A program made the position numbers and the translations under genes. The notes under the pieces are model-generated. The model made no database searches. It was not told the DNA's origin and was given only the letters and a program-made list of their open reading frames with translations. This document shows, one piece after another, positions 16,370-24,909 of a stretch of DNA of 53,207 bases. Numbering within the stretch: the stretch's first letter is position 1; the number at the start of each line of letters is the position of its first letter. This DNA is from Candidatus Sulfotelmatobacter sp. GTDB lineage: Bacteria > Acidobacteriota > Terriglobia > Terriglobales > Acidobacteriaceae. Location: contig JADGNP010000002.1 of assembly GCA_017883425.1 (NCBI GenBank), positions 1 through 53,207 on the forward strand. The letters are read 5' to 3'.

Positions 16370-17626
16370 TCACTCGTACCGAAGGGCTTCCACCGGATCG
16401 AGTTTCGATGCCCGCATGGCCGGGACCAGGCCACTGATCACGCCCACCACGAGCAAGACTGCGCTGGAAAGGATCACGGTCATGATCGAGATTCGCAAAT
16501 GAATGTCGCCCTGCCCGGAATCGTCTTCAAACAGCGGCCCCATCATGGGCAGCGTACCGACAGACCACGCTATGAGGTAGGACAACAACACGCCGATGGC
16601 GCCACCGATCAGCATGATCAGCAGCGTCTCCGCCAGGAATTGCAGCTTGATGTGGCGCTTGCGCGCTCCCAGCGCGCGGCGCAGGCCGATCTCGCGAATC
16701 CGCTCGTCCACGGACACGAGCATGATATTCATCACGCCTACGCCGCCGATCCCGAGGGTCAAGGTGCCGATGAAGGTCAGCAGCACTTGCAACCCAATCG
16801 TCAGCGCATCGATGACCGGACGAAATTCATCCCGTCCGAACATCTGGAATGCTTTGGGATCGGTGGGTGAAAAATTCTGGCGCGTGGCCACAGCGGCCAG
16901 CACCTGCGCCATCGCCTTCTTTTCGAACTGCGGCGCGATGGGCTCAAAGACCATCACTGCGGCATACCGCGTGTTCCACAAATCACCAGCCGCCGAATAT
17001 GGAATCCAGGACGACTCGTCGTCGCTGGAAAAGTAATTGCTGAGCTGAATCTTCCTCGCCATGACGCCGACCACGGTGAAGCGTACGCCGGAGACTTGCA
17101 CCGTCTCGCCCACTGCCGGACGCCCGCTGAACAACTCTTCCTTCAACCGGCCGCCCAGGAAGATCACGCGCCGGCGTTCGAGTTCGTCTTCGGCATTAAT
17201 CCAGCGGCCTTCCGACGGGACTTCATTGCGCATTTCGCCATATTCAGGACAGACTCCGCGCACCGGCGCGGTCCCCACCATGCGGTCGCCGTACGCAATT
17301 CCCGGGCGCCGGACCGTTTCGAGGCACACATGCTTCACCAAGGGAGCGGTCTGCTTCACCATGTCCAGATCGGCCTGCTCGAGAACTACCTTCTTCCCGG
17401 CGCGCTGGCCGCCGGGCTGCTCGCTGGTCTGCTGTGGCCAGCAAATGACCACGCTCTTGCCGAACGCGTCAAAGCCATGCACCAGAACGCTGCGGAAACT
17501 GCTGCCATACGCGATCAACAGAGTCACCGTCGCAATGCCCCAGACGATCCCCAGCATGGTGAGGAAGCTGCGCGTTACGTTTCTCTTCAACGCGGTCCAG
17601 GCTTCGAGAATGATTTCAATCAGCAT
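16370..17626 (-). CDS. MacB/FtsX-type ABC transporter permease (first of two)
   Basis: The 418-residue protein has the MacB layout: one N-terminal membrane helix (about 20-42, SFLTMLGIVWGIATVTLLIA), a large periplasmic MacB-PCD domain (about 45-260) and three C-terminal helices forming the FtsX domain (about 285-410). Such permeases drive mechanotransmission across the envelope, exporting lipoproteins, peptides or drugs. The FtsX-core signature REIGLRRALGARKRHI is present. It follows the second permease on the same strand across a repeat-filled 102-bp gap. No ATPase or HlyD-type adaptor is in the window. Confidence 0.88.
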   Translation of the reverse strand: MLIEIILEAWTALKRNVTRSFLTMLGIVWGIATVTLLIAYGSSFRSVLVHGFDAFGKSVVICWPQQTSEQPGGQRAGKKVVLEQADLDMVKQTAPLVKHVCLETVRRPGIAYGDRMVGTAPVRGVCPEYGEMRNEVPSEGRWINAEDELERRRVIFLGGRLKEELFSGRPAVGETVQVSGVRFTVVGVMARKIQLSNYFSSDDESSWIPYSAAGDLWNTRYAAVMVFEPIAPQFEKKAMAQVLAAVATRQNFSPTDPKAFQMFGRDEFRPVIDALTIGLQVLLTFIGTLTLGIGGVGVMNIMLVSVDERIREIGLRRALGARKRHIKLQFLAETLLIMLIGGAIGVLLSYLIAWSVGTLPMMGPLFEDDSGQGDIHLRISIMTVILSSAVLLVVGVISGLVPAMRASKLDPVEALRYE

Positions 17627-17641
17627 GCCCTATTAATTCTT

Positions 17642-17722
17642 GAACCACCAAGGGCCCGCAGGGACACGAAGGACAACCCATGCCTCTTTGCTGCTTCGTG
17701 AACCTTCGCGTCCTTCGTGGTT
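17642..17722. repeat. Inverted GAACCAC/GGACACGAAGG word repeat between two permease genes
   Basis: The left arm (17642-17671, GAACCACCAAGG...) and right arm (about 17693-17722) are imperfect reverse complements, about 22 of 30 matching. The repeat fills the gap, 6 bp from the stop of the upstream gene and 15 bp from the start of the downstream gene. The words resemble those at 27236-27265 and 34352-34386. Confidence 0.7.
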
Positions 17723-17728
17723 CAACTC

Positions 17729-18988
17729 TTATCCCCCTGCCTCATACCGTAACGCCTCGATCGGATCGATCGAGGCCGCTCTTCGCGCGGGGTATAGCGC
17801 TGCTCCTACCGCGATCGCTCCCAGCAGTCCAGCAGCAATCAAACCTGAGCTCCAACTCGGGATCAGTCCGGCGAAAAAGTCGGGCATGGGCAGCATGTTC
17901 ACCAGAGCGCAGAATCCAAACGCGACGCCCAGGCCGATTCCTCCGCTCAGCAGAGCGATAATTAACGCCTCAATAAAGAACTGCCGCAGAATCGTCCCTG
18001 CCGGAGCACCAATCGCCTTGCGGACGCCAATCTCCCGGGTCCGCTCCCGCACGGCGACCAGCATCACGTTCATTACGCCGATGCCGCCCAGGAGCAGGGT
18101 CACGATCCCAACCGCTCCCAGGAAGAATTTCATGCCATCGGTCATCGTCTTGAAGGCCTGCGCTTCCTGCACCGTATCCCAGATCGGACACGCTTCCTTG
18201 TCGTTGGGATCGTAGCGATGCATGCGCGCCAGCGCCACGCGCACTTCGCGCTTGCAGGCAGAGTGTTGCTCGACCGATTTGGGCGTCACCAGCAGTTGGT
18301 CGAACGTCGAATTCGTCCCGGGAGGCTTGTCGGGAAAGTCACGGCGCATCGCGGCAAAGGGCACGAAGACTTTGTTCACGTCCCAGCCGTCATAGCTGGA
18401 GTCCTGTTTCTTCTTCGCCATGACACCGATGACGGTGTAGGGGAAGTCATTCAAGTAAATGTTGTCGCCCACCGGATTGCGCCCGGGGAACAACTGCTTG
18501 GCTGCGTCCGAGCCTAGAAATGCCACGCGCCGGGCCTCGCGCATGTCGTCCCAATCGTAGAAACGTCCGGCGCCGACATCGAGGCTGCGAATGTAGCCGA
18601 ACTGCGGATACGATCCCGTCACCGTGAAAGCCGCATTGTTGAAGTTGGAGTGGGTGCGCACCGTGTCCTGCTCGAGTTCCGGAATCGCATACTCGCAGTC
18701 CGGGGACTCCGCCTGCACCACCGGGACGTCCTGATCTTCCCAGTGCACGACGCGTCCGGCGTGGGTGCCGCCCGCCTGCAGGCTGGTGCGGCCGTGGAAG
18801 ACGATCATCACATCCTTGCCGAGGTTGCGCGCCTGCTCTTCCTGGCCTTTGCGCAGTCCTTCGCCGGCTGCCACCATGAGCACAATCGAGACGATGCCCC
18901 AGGCGATCCCGAACATGGTCAGAAATGCACGCAGCTTGTGCGACCAGAGCGTTCGCAGGACGTCGAAGATGAGATCGCGCACCGTCAT
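17729..18988 (-). CDS. MacB/FtsX-type ABC transporter permease (second of two)
   Basis: A 419-residue paralogue of the downstream permease with the same order: N-terminal helix (about 20-42, AFLTMFGIAWGIVSIVLMVA), MacB-PCD periplasmic domain, and three C-terminal helices with REIGVRKAIGAPAGTI. The two may form a heterodimer with an ATPase coded elsewhere, or be separate transporters. Both end in the same PxEALRYE block. The start ATG at 18986-18988 gives a normal family N-terminus. The 164-bp region upstream (18989-19152) shows no gene. Confidence 0.88.
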   Translation of the reverse strand: MTVRDLIFDVLRTLWSHKLRAFLTMFGIAWGIVSIVLMVAAGEGLRKGQEEQARNLGKDVMIVFHGRTSLQAGGTHAGRVVHWEDQDVPVVQAESPDCEYAIPELEQDTVRTHSNFNNAAFTVTGSYPQFGYIRSLDVGAGRFYDWDDMREARRVAFLGSDAAKQLFPGRNPVGDNIYLNDFPYTVIGVMAKKKQDSSYDGWDVNKVFVPFAAMRRDFPDKPPGTNSTFDQLLVTPKSVEQHSACKREVRVALARMHRYDPNDKEACPIWDTVQEAQAFKTMTDGMKFFLGAVGIVTLLLGGIGVMNVMLVAVRERTREIGVRKAIGAPAGTILRQFFIEALIIALLSGGIGLGVAFGFCALVNMLPMPDFFAGLIPSWSSGLIAAGLLGAIAVGAALYPARRAASIDPIEALRYEAGG

Positions 18989-19152
18989 GACACTGGGTTG
19001 GACGCAAGCGGAGAGAGAAGGTAATCCCCCGGGCCCGGCTTACCGTTAGATACGTAGCGGGTAGGGCTTTTGTTGCAGGAAAAAGAGAAGGCTAGAAGGC
19101 AATCCCGATCGCGTTGGGCCGGGCTCAGTTTGGCTGCGATAGACTCAGAACC

Positions 19153-20553
19153 TCAAACTCGAACGGGAATCAGCGCAGCACGTTCTATCCACCCATCGAA
19201 CTCTTTGAGCGCCAGTTCACATTGCACTCGATGCCGCTCCTTGCGATCGCGAATCTTCTTCTCCAGCGGAGGAAGGAGATCAAACGTAATATTGGCTGGC
19301 TGAAAGTTCCTTGCATCGGCGTGCGTCACATAGTGCGTCAGCGATCCGAAGGCTGAAGCCCGCGGAGCGGGGGCCATTTCGACCCCGACAACCAGCGCGG
19401 CAGCGTGCATCCCGGCCAACAGTCCGGTCGCGATCGATTCGACATAGCCTTCGACCCCGCAAATCTGGCCAGCGAAGAAAACCCGCGGATGCGCCTTCAT
19501 CTGAAGAGTCTCCTGCAGCAACGTCGGCGCATTGATGTAAGTATTGCGGTGAATCTGCCCGTAGCGCAGGAAGCGCGCATTCTCCAGACCCGGAATGAGG
19601 CGCAGCACGCGCGCCTGCTCACCAAACTTCAAATGATTCTGGAATCCGACCAGGTTGTAGGAATCCGCCCGCAGGTTCTCCTTCCGCAATTGCACTACCG
19701 CGTACGGCATCCTGCCCGTGCGCGGATCGATCAGTCCCACCGGCTTCATCGGGCCGAAGCGAAGCGTATCGCGCCCGCGGCGCGCAATCTCCTCAATTGG
19801 GAGGCAACCCTCAAAGTAATTCAGCCTTTCCCAGTCGCGTTCCTCGACCGATTGCGCCGCCAGGAGCGCGTCGTAAAAGCGGCCATATTCGTCCGGCGTC
19901 ATGGGGCAGTTGATGTAATCCGCAGATCCTTTGTCGTACCGCGCCGCCATGTACACTCGCCCCATATCAATCGAGTCCGCCTCCACAATCGGGCTGATTG
20001 AATCGTAGAAATGCAGATGTGGACTGTGTGGAGCGGGCGCCCCTTCGGCAAGCTCAGGGCAGGCTCCCGCCCGCTCTGGTTTTGACCCGCCGATGCCTTC
20101 ACTCAGCCGCGTCACCTCCTGGGTCAGTCCCTCCGACGTCAGCGGACCAGTGGCAATGATGGTCAGGCTCTCCGTCTCATCCACCGTTGTCACCTCTTCC
20201 CGACGTACTGTAATGCGTGACTCCCGTGAGATCGCATCGGTCACGCGAGCCGCGAAGGTGACGCGGTCGACCGCCAGCGCATGCCCTGCCGGGACTGCGC
20301 ATTCCCGCGCAATCGCCAACAGCAGAGAACCTGCGCGTCGCATCTCTTCCTTCAGCAGCCACGGAGCCGTGTTCTCACTGTCGGATTTCAGCGAGTTCGA
20401 GCACACCAGTTCGGCAAAATCCGCCGTCTGGTGAGCCGGCGTCGAGCGTAAGGGGCGCATTTCGAACAGTTCCACGTCCAAGCCTCGCCGCGCACACTGC
20501 CATGCAGCCTCCGACCCGGCTAGCCCCGCTCCGATAATTTTGACGATTGCCAT
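19153..20553 (-). CDS. trmFO: tRNA (uracil-5-)-methyltransferase TrmFO
   Basis: FAD- and folate-dependent enzyme that methylates U54 of tRNA. The 466-residue protein has the dinucleotide-binding motif IGAGLAGSEAAW (7-18), the ELFEMRP block, CSNSLKSDS, and GQICGVEGYVESIATGL near the C-terminus. Family length is about 440; the excess includes a repeat-encoded insert, residues about 160-174 (CPELAEG and flanks), between the first domain and the LHFYDSISPIVE block. The insert lies at a surface loop position and does not break the frame. The start ATG at 20551-20553 fits. Confidence 0.94.
   Translation of the reverse strand: MAIVKIIGAGLAGSEAAWQCARRGLDVELFEMRPLRSTPAHQTADFAELVCSNSLKSDSENTAPWLLKEEMRRAGSLLLAIARECAVPAGHALAVDRVTFAARVTDAISRESRITVRREEVTTVDETESLTIIATGPLTSEGLTQEVTRLSEGIGGSKPERAGACPELAEGAPAPHSPHLHFYDSISPIVEADSIDMGRVYMAARYDKGSADYINCPMTPDEYGRFYDALLAAQSVEERDWERLNYFEGCLPIEEIARRGRDTLRFGPMKPVGLIDPRTGRMPYAVVQLRKENLRADSYNLVGFQNHLKFGEQARVLRLIPGLENARFLRYGQIHRNTYINAPTLLQETLQMKAHPRVFFAGQICGVEGYVESIATGLLAGMHAAALVVGVEMAPAPRASAFGSLTHYVTHADARNFQPANITFDLLPPLEKKIRDRKERHRVQCELALKEFDGWIERAALIPVRV
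20031..20076. repeat. Palindromic CCTTCGGCAAGCTCAGGG repeat inside trmFO
   Basis: Outer arms GAGCGGGCG (20031-20039) and CGCCCGCTC (20068-20076) enclose a CCCTTCGGCAAGCTCAGGGC core, which in this frame encodes CPELAEG. The core is a recognised dispersed palindrome in many environmental bacterial genomes. It is inserted in frame. Confidence 0.75.
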
Positions 20554-20581
20554 TTTGTCTATTTGGACGGCCGACGCGTTG

Positions 20582-21028
20582 TCAGCGGTTCGTGAATCCT
20601 CTCGTTCCTCTCCAGCATTTTGACAAACTCCCCGAATCTTTCTGGCTCAACTCGATCGCTTTTTCGTTCCAGTCGAGAACTTCCCAGTGTATTCCGTAAC
20701 AGTGCTCGTCGATCGCAAGGCGTGCGACCGCGGCCAGCAGCGCCTTCCCAACGCCGCGCCTGCGAAAGGCCTCCCGCACGAACAAATCTTCCAGAAACAA
20801 TCTACGGCCCGCCCACGCCGAATAGTATCCAAAAAAGAGAGCGTATCCCGTTGGGCGTCCGTCCCACTCGGCGATGAGTGCCTGGAAACGCGGGTTCTCC
20901 CCCAATCCATCCCGCACGAGATCTTCCTCGCGTATGGTCAGCAGATCGAGTTGGCGCTCATACTCCGCCAGTTCGCGAATCATGGTCGGGAGCAGCGCCG
21001 CATCATGGACGGTTGCGGGACGAGGCAT
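20582..21028 (-). CDS. GNAT-family N-acetyltransferase (spermidine/diamine acetyltransferase-like)
   Basis: The 148-residue product has the GNAT acetyl-CoA site VREAFRRRGVGKALL (motif A, about 86-100) and the SAT-like start RPATVHDAALLPTMIRELAEYERQ. Relatives acetylate polyamines or amino-acid side chains; the substrate here is unknown. After HWEVLDWNEKAIEL the usual FYxxLGA block is missing and the tail (SQKDSGSLSKCWRGTRG) looks unrelated, so the C-terminus may be frameshifted or eroded. I chose the ATG at 21026-21028 to match the family N-terminus; its ribosome site is weak. Confidence 0.8.
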   Translation of the reverse strand: MPRPATVHDAALLPTMIRELAEYERQLDLLTIREEDLVRDGLGENPRFQALIAEWDGRPTGYALFFGYYSAWAGRRLFLEDLFVREAFRRRGVGKALLAAVARLAIDEHCYGIHWEVLDWNEKAIELSQKDSGSLSKCWRGTRGFTNR

Positions 21029-21247
21029 TGTCCAACGCCAGGATCTTGGCCTGCTTCGGCATCTGGCTGGGGCGGCGCTTGTGCCGCCGGTTGCGGCGTC
21101 GCCCAATAAGGAAGGAATACGGAGAGCAGGATAGTCATCGCGAACCACTCCCTGCCCGCACTTTAAGAACAGGTCTGCGACATGACAAGTATCTCTGTTC
21201 TATGCGGTTTGGGCCGCTCGGTGGGGCGTTGTGCGGCAGGCTCTTTG

Positions 21248-21691
21248 CTACCTCGCTACGGGCGCGGCCGCCGCCGCGACCAGCACCCAACCTCCTCTCT
21301 TGTAGACCCAGGTATCAATAAAGCGCCAGCGCCTCAGGACAGGCTTGCCGTTCTTCATGCTTTTCTCGCGATAGGTCCCAACCACGATGGCAGTCCTTCC
21401 AAAGGTGCGCACCGTCATGGGTTCCATCACGACCTGCTGCAGGCTAGGGCTTTCCGCGCGTATCCTCGACAGGTATTCCCCCTTCGTCACCAACCTGCCG
21501 TATTCCACATACACCAGGGCATTATCGAAAATCATATCCAACACACGGTTGTCCTTGCGCGATTGCCCTACAGTCCATTCGCGCTCCAGAGCACGGATAG
21601 CCGTTGCAGCGTCGCCCTCGGTACGCTCTTGGGCGGAAACAGATAGTGACGTCGCACACACCAGAATCAACAACAGGTCCGTCGTTCTCAT
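21248..21691 (-). CDS. Exported DUF4440/NTF2-like protein, copy 1
   Basis: The 147-residue protein has a signal peptide (LLLILVCATSLSVSAQ) and a DUF4440 (SnoaL/NTF2-like cone) domain: IRALEREWTVGQSRKD, FDNALVYVEYGRLVTKGEYL, FGRTAIVVGTY, WRFIDTWVYKRGGWVLVA. No catalytic role is established for most exported members. A paralogue lies directly upstream; the pair looks like a tandem duplication. GGCAGAGAG lies before the chosen ATG at 21689-21691. Confidence 0.83.
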   Translation of the reverse strand: MRTTDLLLILVCATSLSVSAQERTEGDAATAIRALEREWTVGQSRKDNRVLDMIFDNALVYVEYGRLVTKGEYLSRIRAESPSLQQVVMEPMTVRTFGRTAIVVGTYREKSMKNGKPVLRRWRFIDTWVYKRGGWVLVAAAAAPVAR

Positions 21692-21708
21692 GAGATTGAC
21701 TCTCTGCC

Positions 21709-22149
21709 TCACTCCCCGGTCGGTGTTGCCAGGCTCGCGATCGAGACCCACATCCCGTTCTTGTAGAGCCAGGTATCCACGAACCGGCCACGTCGCACAA
21801 ACGGCTTGCCGCGTTCCACACCGCTCATCTGGTAAGTGCCGGTGATGACTGCCGTGTCCCCATGCACATGCACTACCAGCTGCCCCGATATCAATTGCAT
21901 CGCTCCCGATGCCTTCACGTCCGCCAGCACCTCCGGTTTGGTCAGCAATCTGCCGTCCGCATCGACGAAGACGAAAGCGTCGTCAAGGACCCTGTCCAGC
22001 GCCTTCAGGTCCTTGAACTGACAAGCCTGGTTCCACACGTGCTCCATCGCAACGATCTTCGATCTGACATCGGAATCAGAGGCCCCTTGCCCATACCCTG
22101 CTGGCATTCCCGCGCAAGCCAATAGCACAACCAACGTCAACGTTCTCAT
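21709..22149 (-). CDS. Exported DUF4440/NTF2-like protein, copy 2
   Basis: The 146-residue paralogue of the gene 17 bp downstream has the same layout: signal peptide (LTLVVLLACAGMPAGYGQ), then a DUF4440 domain with IVAMEHVWNQACQFKD, LDDAFVFVDADGRLLTKPEVL, GDTAVITGTYQ and GRFVDTWLYKNGMWVSIAS. AAGGAAGGG lies 8-10 nt before the ATG. The two genes probably share a promoter in the 140-bp gap to the divergent AhpD-like gene. Confidence 0.83.
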   Translation of the reverse strand: MRTLTLVVLLACAGMPAGYGQGASDSDVRSKIVAMEHVWNQACQFKDLKALDRVLDDAFVFVDADGRLLTKPEVLADVKASGAMQLISGQLVVHVHGDTAVITGTYQMSGVERGKPFVRRGRFVDTWLYKNGMWVSIASLATPTGE

Positions 22150-22289
22150 CGCAGGGACCCTTCCTTCGCTTCTATCGGCGAGCGATGTTTTTTCTTGAGG
22201 GCACGCCCCCTGCCGTTCTGCGCGAACCCGGCTAATCTGCGATGATGAGGACTTAAGACGTTCAACTCTCTCAATCTTGGAGACTTTCG

Positions 22290-22817
22290 ATGGCTCGCAT
22301 TGGCCTGATCAGTCCTGAATCTGCAAACCCGGAAGTGAAGGAAATCTACGAGAAGACTCTCCGTGGCAAACCTGGCAACGCACAGAAAGCTCTGGCACAT
22401 CGCCCGGAGATGCTTAAGCATTTCCTAAGCTTCTACGCCAGCGTGGGGCGCTCCCTGGATCGCAAGCTCTATGAACTGATCTACCTTCGTGTCTCGCTCA
22501 TCAACGGATGCCACTACTGCGCCCAGCACCATATGGCGTCTTCGAAGCGGGTGGGACTCGCCGCAGAAGATTGGTCCGCGCTCAAGGCAGGAGATTATTC
22601 ACGCTACACCGAGAAAGAACGCGCCGCACTCACCTACGTCGAGAAACTGACGCGTACGCCGCACGACATCACCGACGGCGACTTCGTGCCCCTGAGCAAG
22701 CAGTTCTCTGAACCGGAAATCGTCGACATTCACCTGCTGGCGGGCCTCGCCAACCTCACCAACCGCTTCACCGCCCCGCTGGGACTGGAAGTGGAGTTCC
22801 CGGAAGAGAAGATCTGA
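22290..22817 (+). CDS. AhpD-like / carboxymuconolactone decarboxylase family protein
   Basis: The 175-residue alpha-helical protein has the AhpD-type redox motif CxxC with following His (NGCHYCAQHH, about 73-82), as in peroxidase-related enzymes that reduce hydroperoxides. The family also includes gamma-carboxymuconolactone decarboxylase, but the CxxCxxxH pattern favours the redox branch. GGAGA lies 8 nt before the ATG. It converges on selB; the stop codon lies in an inverted repeat. Confidence 0.85.
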   Translation: MARIGLISPESANPEVKEIYEKTLRGKPGNAQKALAHRPEMLKHFLSFYASVGRSLDRKLYELIYLRVSLINGCHYCAQHHMASSKRVGLAAEDWSALKAGDYSRYTEKERAALTYVEKLTRTPHDITDGDFVPLSKQFSEPEIVDIHLLAGLANLTNRFTAPLGLEVEFPEEKI

Positions 22818-22886
22818 GAAATTGGGTGATTTTGTGATTTGGCAATTGAAGCGAGGCCTTTCAATTACCCGATTGCCCAATTTCTC
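22816..22886. repeat. Inverted AAATTGGG word repeat between convergent genes
   Basis: GAGAAATTGGG (22816-22826) pairs perfectly with CCCAATTTCTC (22876-22886), and GGCAATTGAA (22841-22850) pairs with TTCAATTACC in 9 of 10 positions. It overlaps the AhpD-like stop codon and ends 5 bp from the selB stop codon. It could stop transcription in both directions, but no U-run follows either arm. Confidence 0.7.
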
Positions 22887-22891
22887 AATTC

Positions 22892-24790
22892 TTAAAGGAT
22901 CTCTCGCACATCCCCCACGCGCTTCGTCACGCGCTCCCGGTCCAAATACTCAAGCAGAGGAATGGCATATTTACGGCTGACCCCCGTCAGTTCCTTGAAC
23001 TTCGCCACGTCCATCTTCGGCGACTTGGCTTTCTGCGCCGCGACTAATCGGCGCAACTCTTCGAGCGCGCTGCGGTGAAACACCAGTTCTTCGGAAATCT
23101 TGACCAGCACCTTGTCCCGCAGCAGAAGGGTGACGATCTTCTGCGCACGAGTCTTGTCCACCTTGAGCCCCGCGATCACCTCGTGGAGCGCAGGAACTTT
23201 CAAGCCCGCCACCGCAAAGGCCTCTTCGATCTTCTTCTTTGACTCGGCTTCTTCGTCCTTCATGATTACGCCGTGACCGGCCAGTCGTACCAGGTCGCCG
23301 GTAGCCTCGATTTTCTTGTCACTGGCCAGCAGATCGAGGGATGCGGTGAAGACGTCTGAGGACGCTTTGACCTGCTCGCGTAGCGCTTCCCTGGCAATCC
23401 CGCCCACCAGGGAGTTTTTCCTGTGAAACCCCTCAACCGAACTCACTATGAGTTGTTGGAGTCGCTCCATTGCAGGCGCGTCCACGAATAAGTCACCGAT
23501 CCGCAGCACTCGCCCTTCTTTCACTGCTTGAGCGAGTCGAGTTTCGAGGGAATTCCTGGTCCACCCAGTTTCAGCAATGAGTCGCGACATCGAGATTCCG
23601 CCGTGACCACGCCTTGCGATGCGTGCTCTCAGCATTGGCTCCGGATCACCGCCGGCCAGAATCTGCAGGAAGCTTTCATGTCCCGGCATGCGCAGGATCG
23701 GAGCAGGATCCAGCACAACTCCGCCGCCGATCGTCACGACCGGCGAGAACTGGCGGATAATAAACCGGTCTCCGGGCAGCAAGAGGGCTGCCTCCGGCAG
23801 CTTCAGCCGCGCAAACGCCTGCAAGCCCTGAGCAAGTTGCTTGACGGCATGAAGCGCGATCTCCGCCACCGTCTCCATCGTGTTGGAATGGAAGTGCACC
23901 CGTGTCCGAGATTTCAGCGGGCGCGGCGCAGAGGACAGCAGGCTCAGCCGCACATCCACCCGACGCGTCACCGCAAACGTCGCGACTGGCGCCAGCGTCA
24001 TGCCGCGCGACAAATCTTCCGTGCTCGCACCAGCCAGGTTGAGCGCAGTACGTTGCCCAGCAACCGCCGCCTCGGCAGCCTGTCCGTGCACCTGCACTCC
24101 GCGCACGCGAACTTTTCGGCCAGAAGGAAAAACTTCCAACTCTTCTTCGCGATGAATCGTTCCTGCCACCAAGGTTCCGGTCACCACTGTCCCAAAGCCC
24201 TTCATGGTGAACACGCGATCGACTGGCAACCTAGCCAGGGCGTGCGAATCGCGCGGCAGCACCTCCGCCGCGGCTGCGATCATCGCCCGCTTCAGATCGT
24301 CCAGCCCAGCACCGGTCAGCGAACTCACAGAAACGACAGGAGACTTCGGAGGCTCCAGGAACGTCCCGCGCAGAAACTCCTCGACCTCCAAGCGCACCAC
24401 ATCGAGCGTCTCTGCATCCACTGCGTCCGACTTGGTGAGCACCGTGATGCCACGTTGGACGCCGAGCAATTGCAGAATGTCGAAGTGCTCCCGGGTTTGC
24501 GGCTCGATCGACTCGTCGGCCGCGATGACCAGCAGCACCAGATCGATGCCACCCACCCCGGCAAGCATGTTGCGCACAAAGCGCTCGTGGCCCGGGACAT
24601 CTACAAAGCCCAGGTGCAGCGGTTCTCCATTCGCGCCCGCCAAGTCCATGTGAGCGAAGCCCAGGTCAATGGTGATGCCGCGCCTTTTTTCTTCCTCCAA
24701 CCGGTCGGCATCAATGCCGGTCAACGCCTTCACCAGCGCCGTTTTCCCGTGGTCGATATGGCCAGCCGTGCCTACGATGATCGATTTCAT
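22892..24790 (-). CDS. selB: Selenocysteine-specific translation elongation factor SelB
   Basis: GTPase that delivers Sec-tRNA to UGA codons marked by a SECIS hairpin. The 632-residue protein has an EF-Tu-like core: GHIDHGKT (10-17), [13 protein letters not shown]. Domains II and III follow, then a C-terminal half of winged-helix domains (about 390-632) that bind the SECIS. Length is normal for SelB. It implies a selenoprotein system (selA, selC, selD, fdh or similar) elsewhere; none is in the window. It is divergent from purL, 119 bp apart, with no gene between. Confidence 0.94.
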   Translation of the reverse strand: MKSIIVGTAGHIDHGKTALVKALTGIDADRLEEEKRRGITIDLGFAHMDLAGANGEPLHLGFVDVPGHERFVRNMLAGVGGIDLVLLVIAADESIEPQTREHFDILQLLGVQRGITVLTKSDAVDAETLDVVRLEVEEFLRGTFLEPPKSPVVSVSSLTGAGLDDLKRAMIAAAAEVLPRDSHALARLPVDRVFTMKGFGTVVTGTLVAGTIHREEELEVFPSGRKVRVRGVQVHGQAAEAAVAGQRTALNLAGASTEDLSRGMTLAPVATFAVTRRVDVRLSLLSSAPRPLKSRTRVHFHSNTMETVAEIALHAVKQLAQGLQAFARLKLPEAALLLPGDRFIIRQFSPVVTIGGGVVLDPAPILRMPGHESFLQILAGGDPEPMLRARIARRGHGGISMSRLIAETGWTRNSLETRLAQAVKEGRVLRIGDLFVDAPAMERLQQLIVSSVEGFHRKNSLVGGIAREALREQVKASSDVFTASLDLLASDKKIEATGDLVRLAGHGVIMKDEEAESKKKIEEAFAVAGLKVPALHEVIAGLKVDKTRAQKIVTLLLRDKVLVKISEELVFHRSALEELRRLVAAQKAKSPKMDVAKFKELTGVSRKYAIPLLEYLDRERVTKRVGDVREIL

Positions 24791-24909
24791 GTGCCCTGAG
24801 ATCTTACCGGAAAGGAACTGCGAAGGATCTCATGTGGATTTCCCCCGACAAATGATCGTGTTGGTCCTACCCATCCGCCCCGCCAAATGCGACAATAGAA
24901 GCTCTTCCC

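Noticed and set aside
16370-18988. A complete MacAB-TolC-type efflux operon
   Set aside because: Only the two permeases are present. No ATPase domain, HlyD-type adaptor or outer-membrane channel could be found next to them.
20980-21138. A 52-codon minus-strand frame (MTILLSVFLPYWATPQPA...) with AGGGAG upstream of its ATG
   Set aside because: The hydrophobic start and Pro-rich end suggest a small secreted peptide, but it overlaps the GNAT gene start and has no homology I can see.
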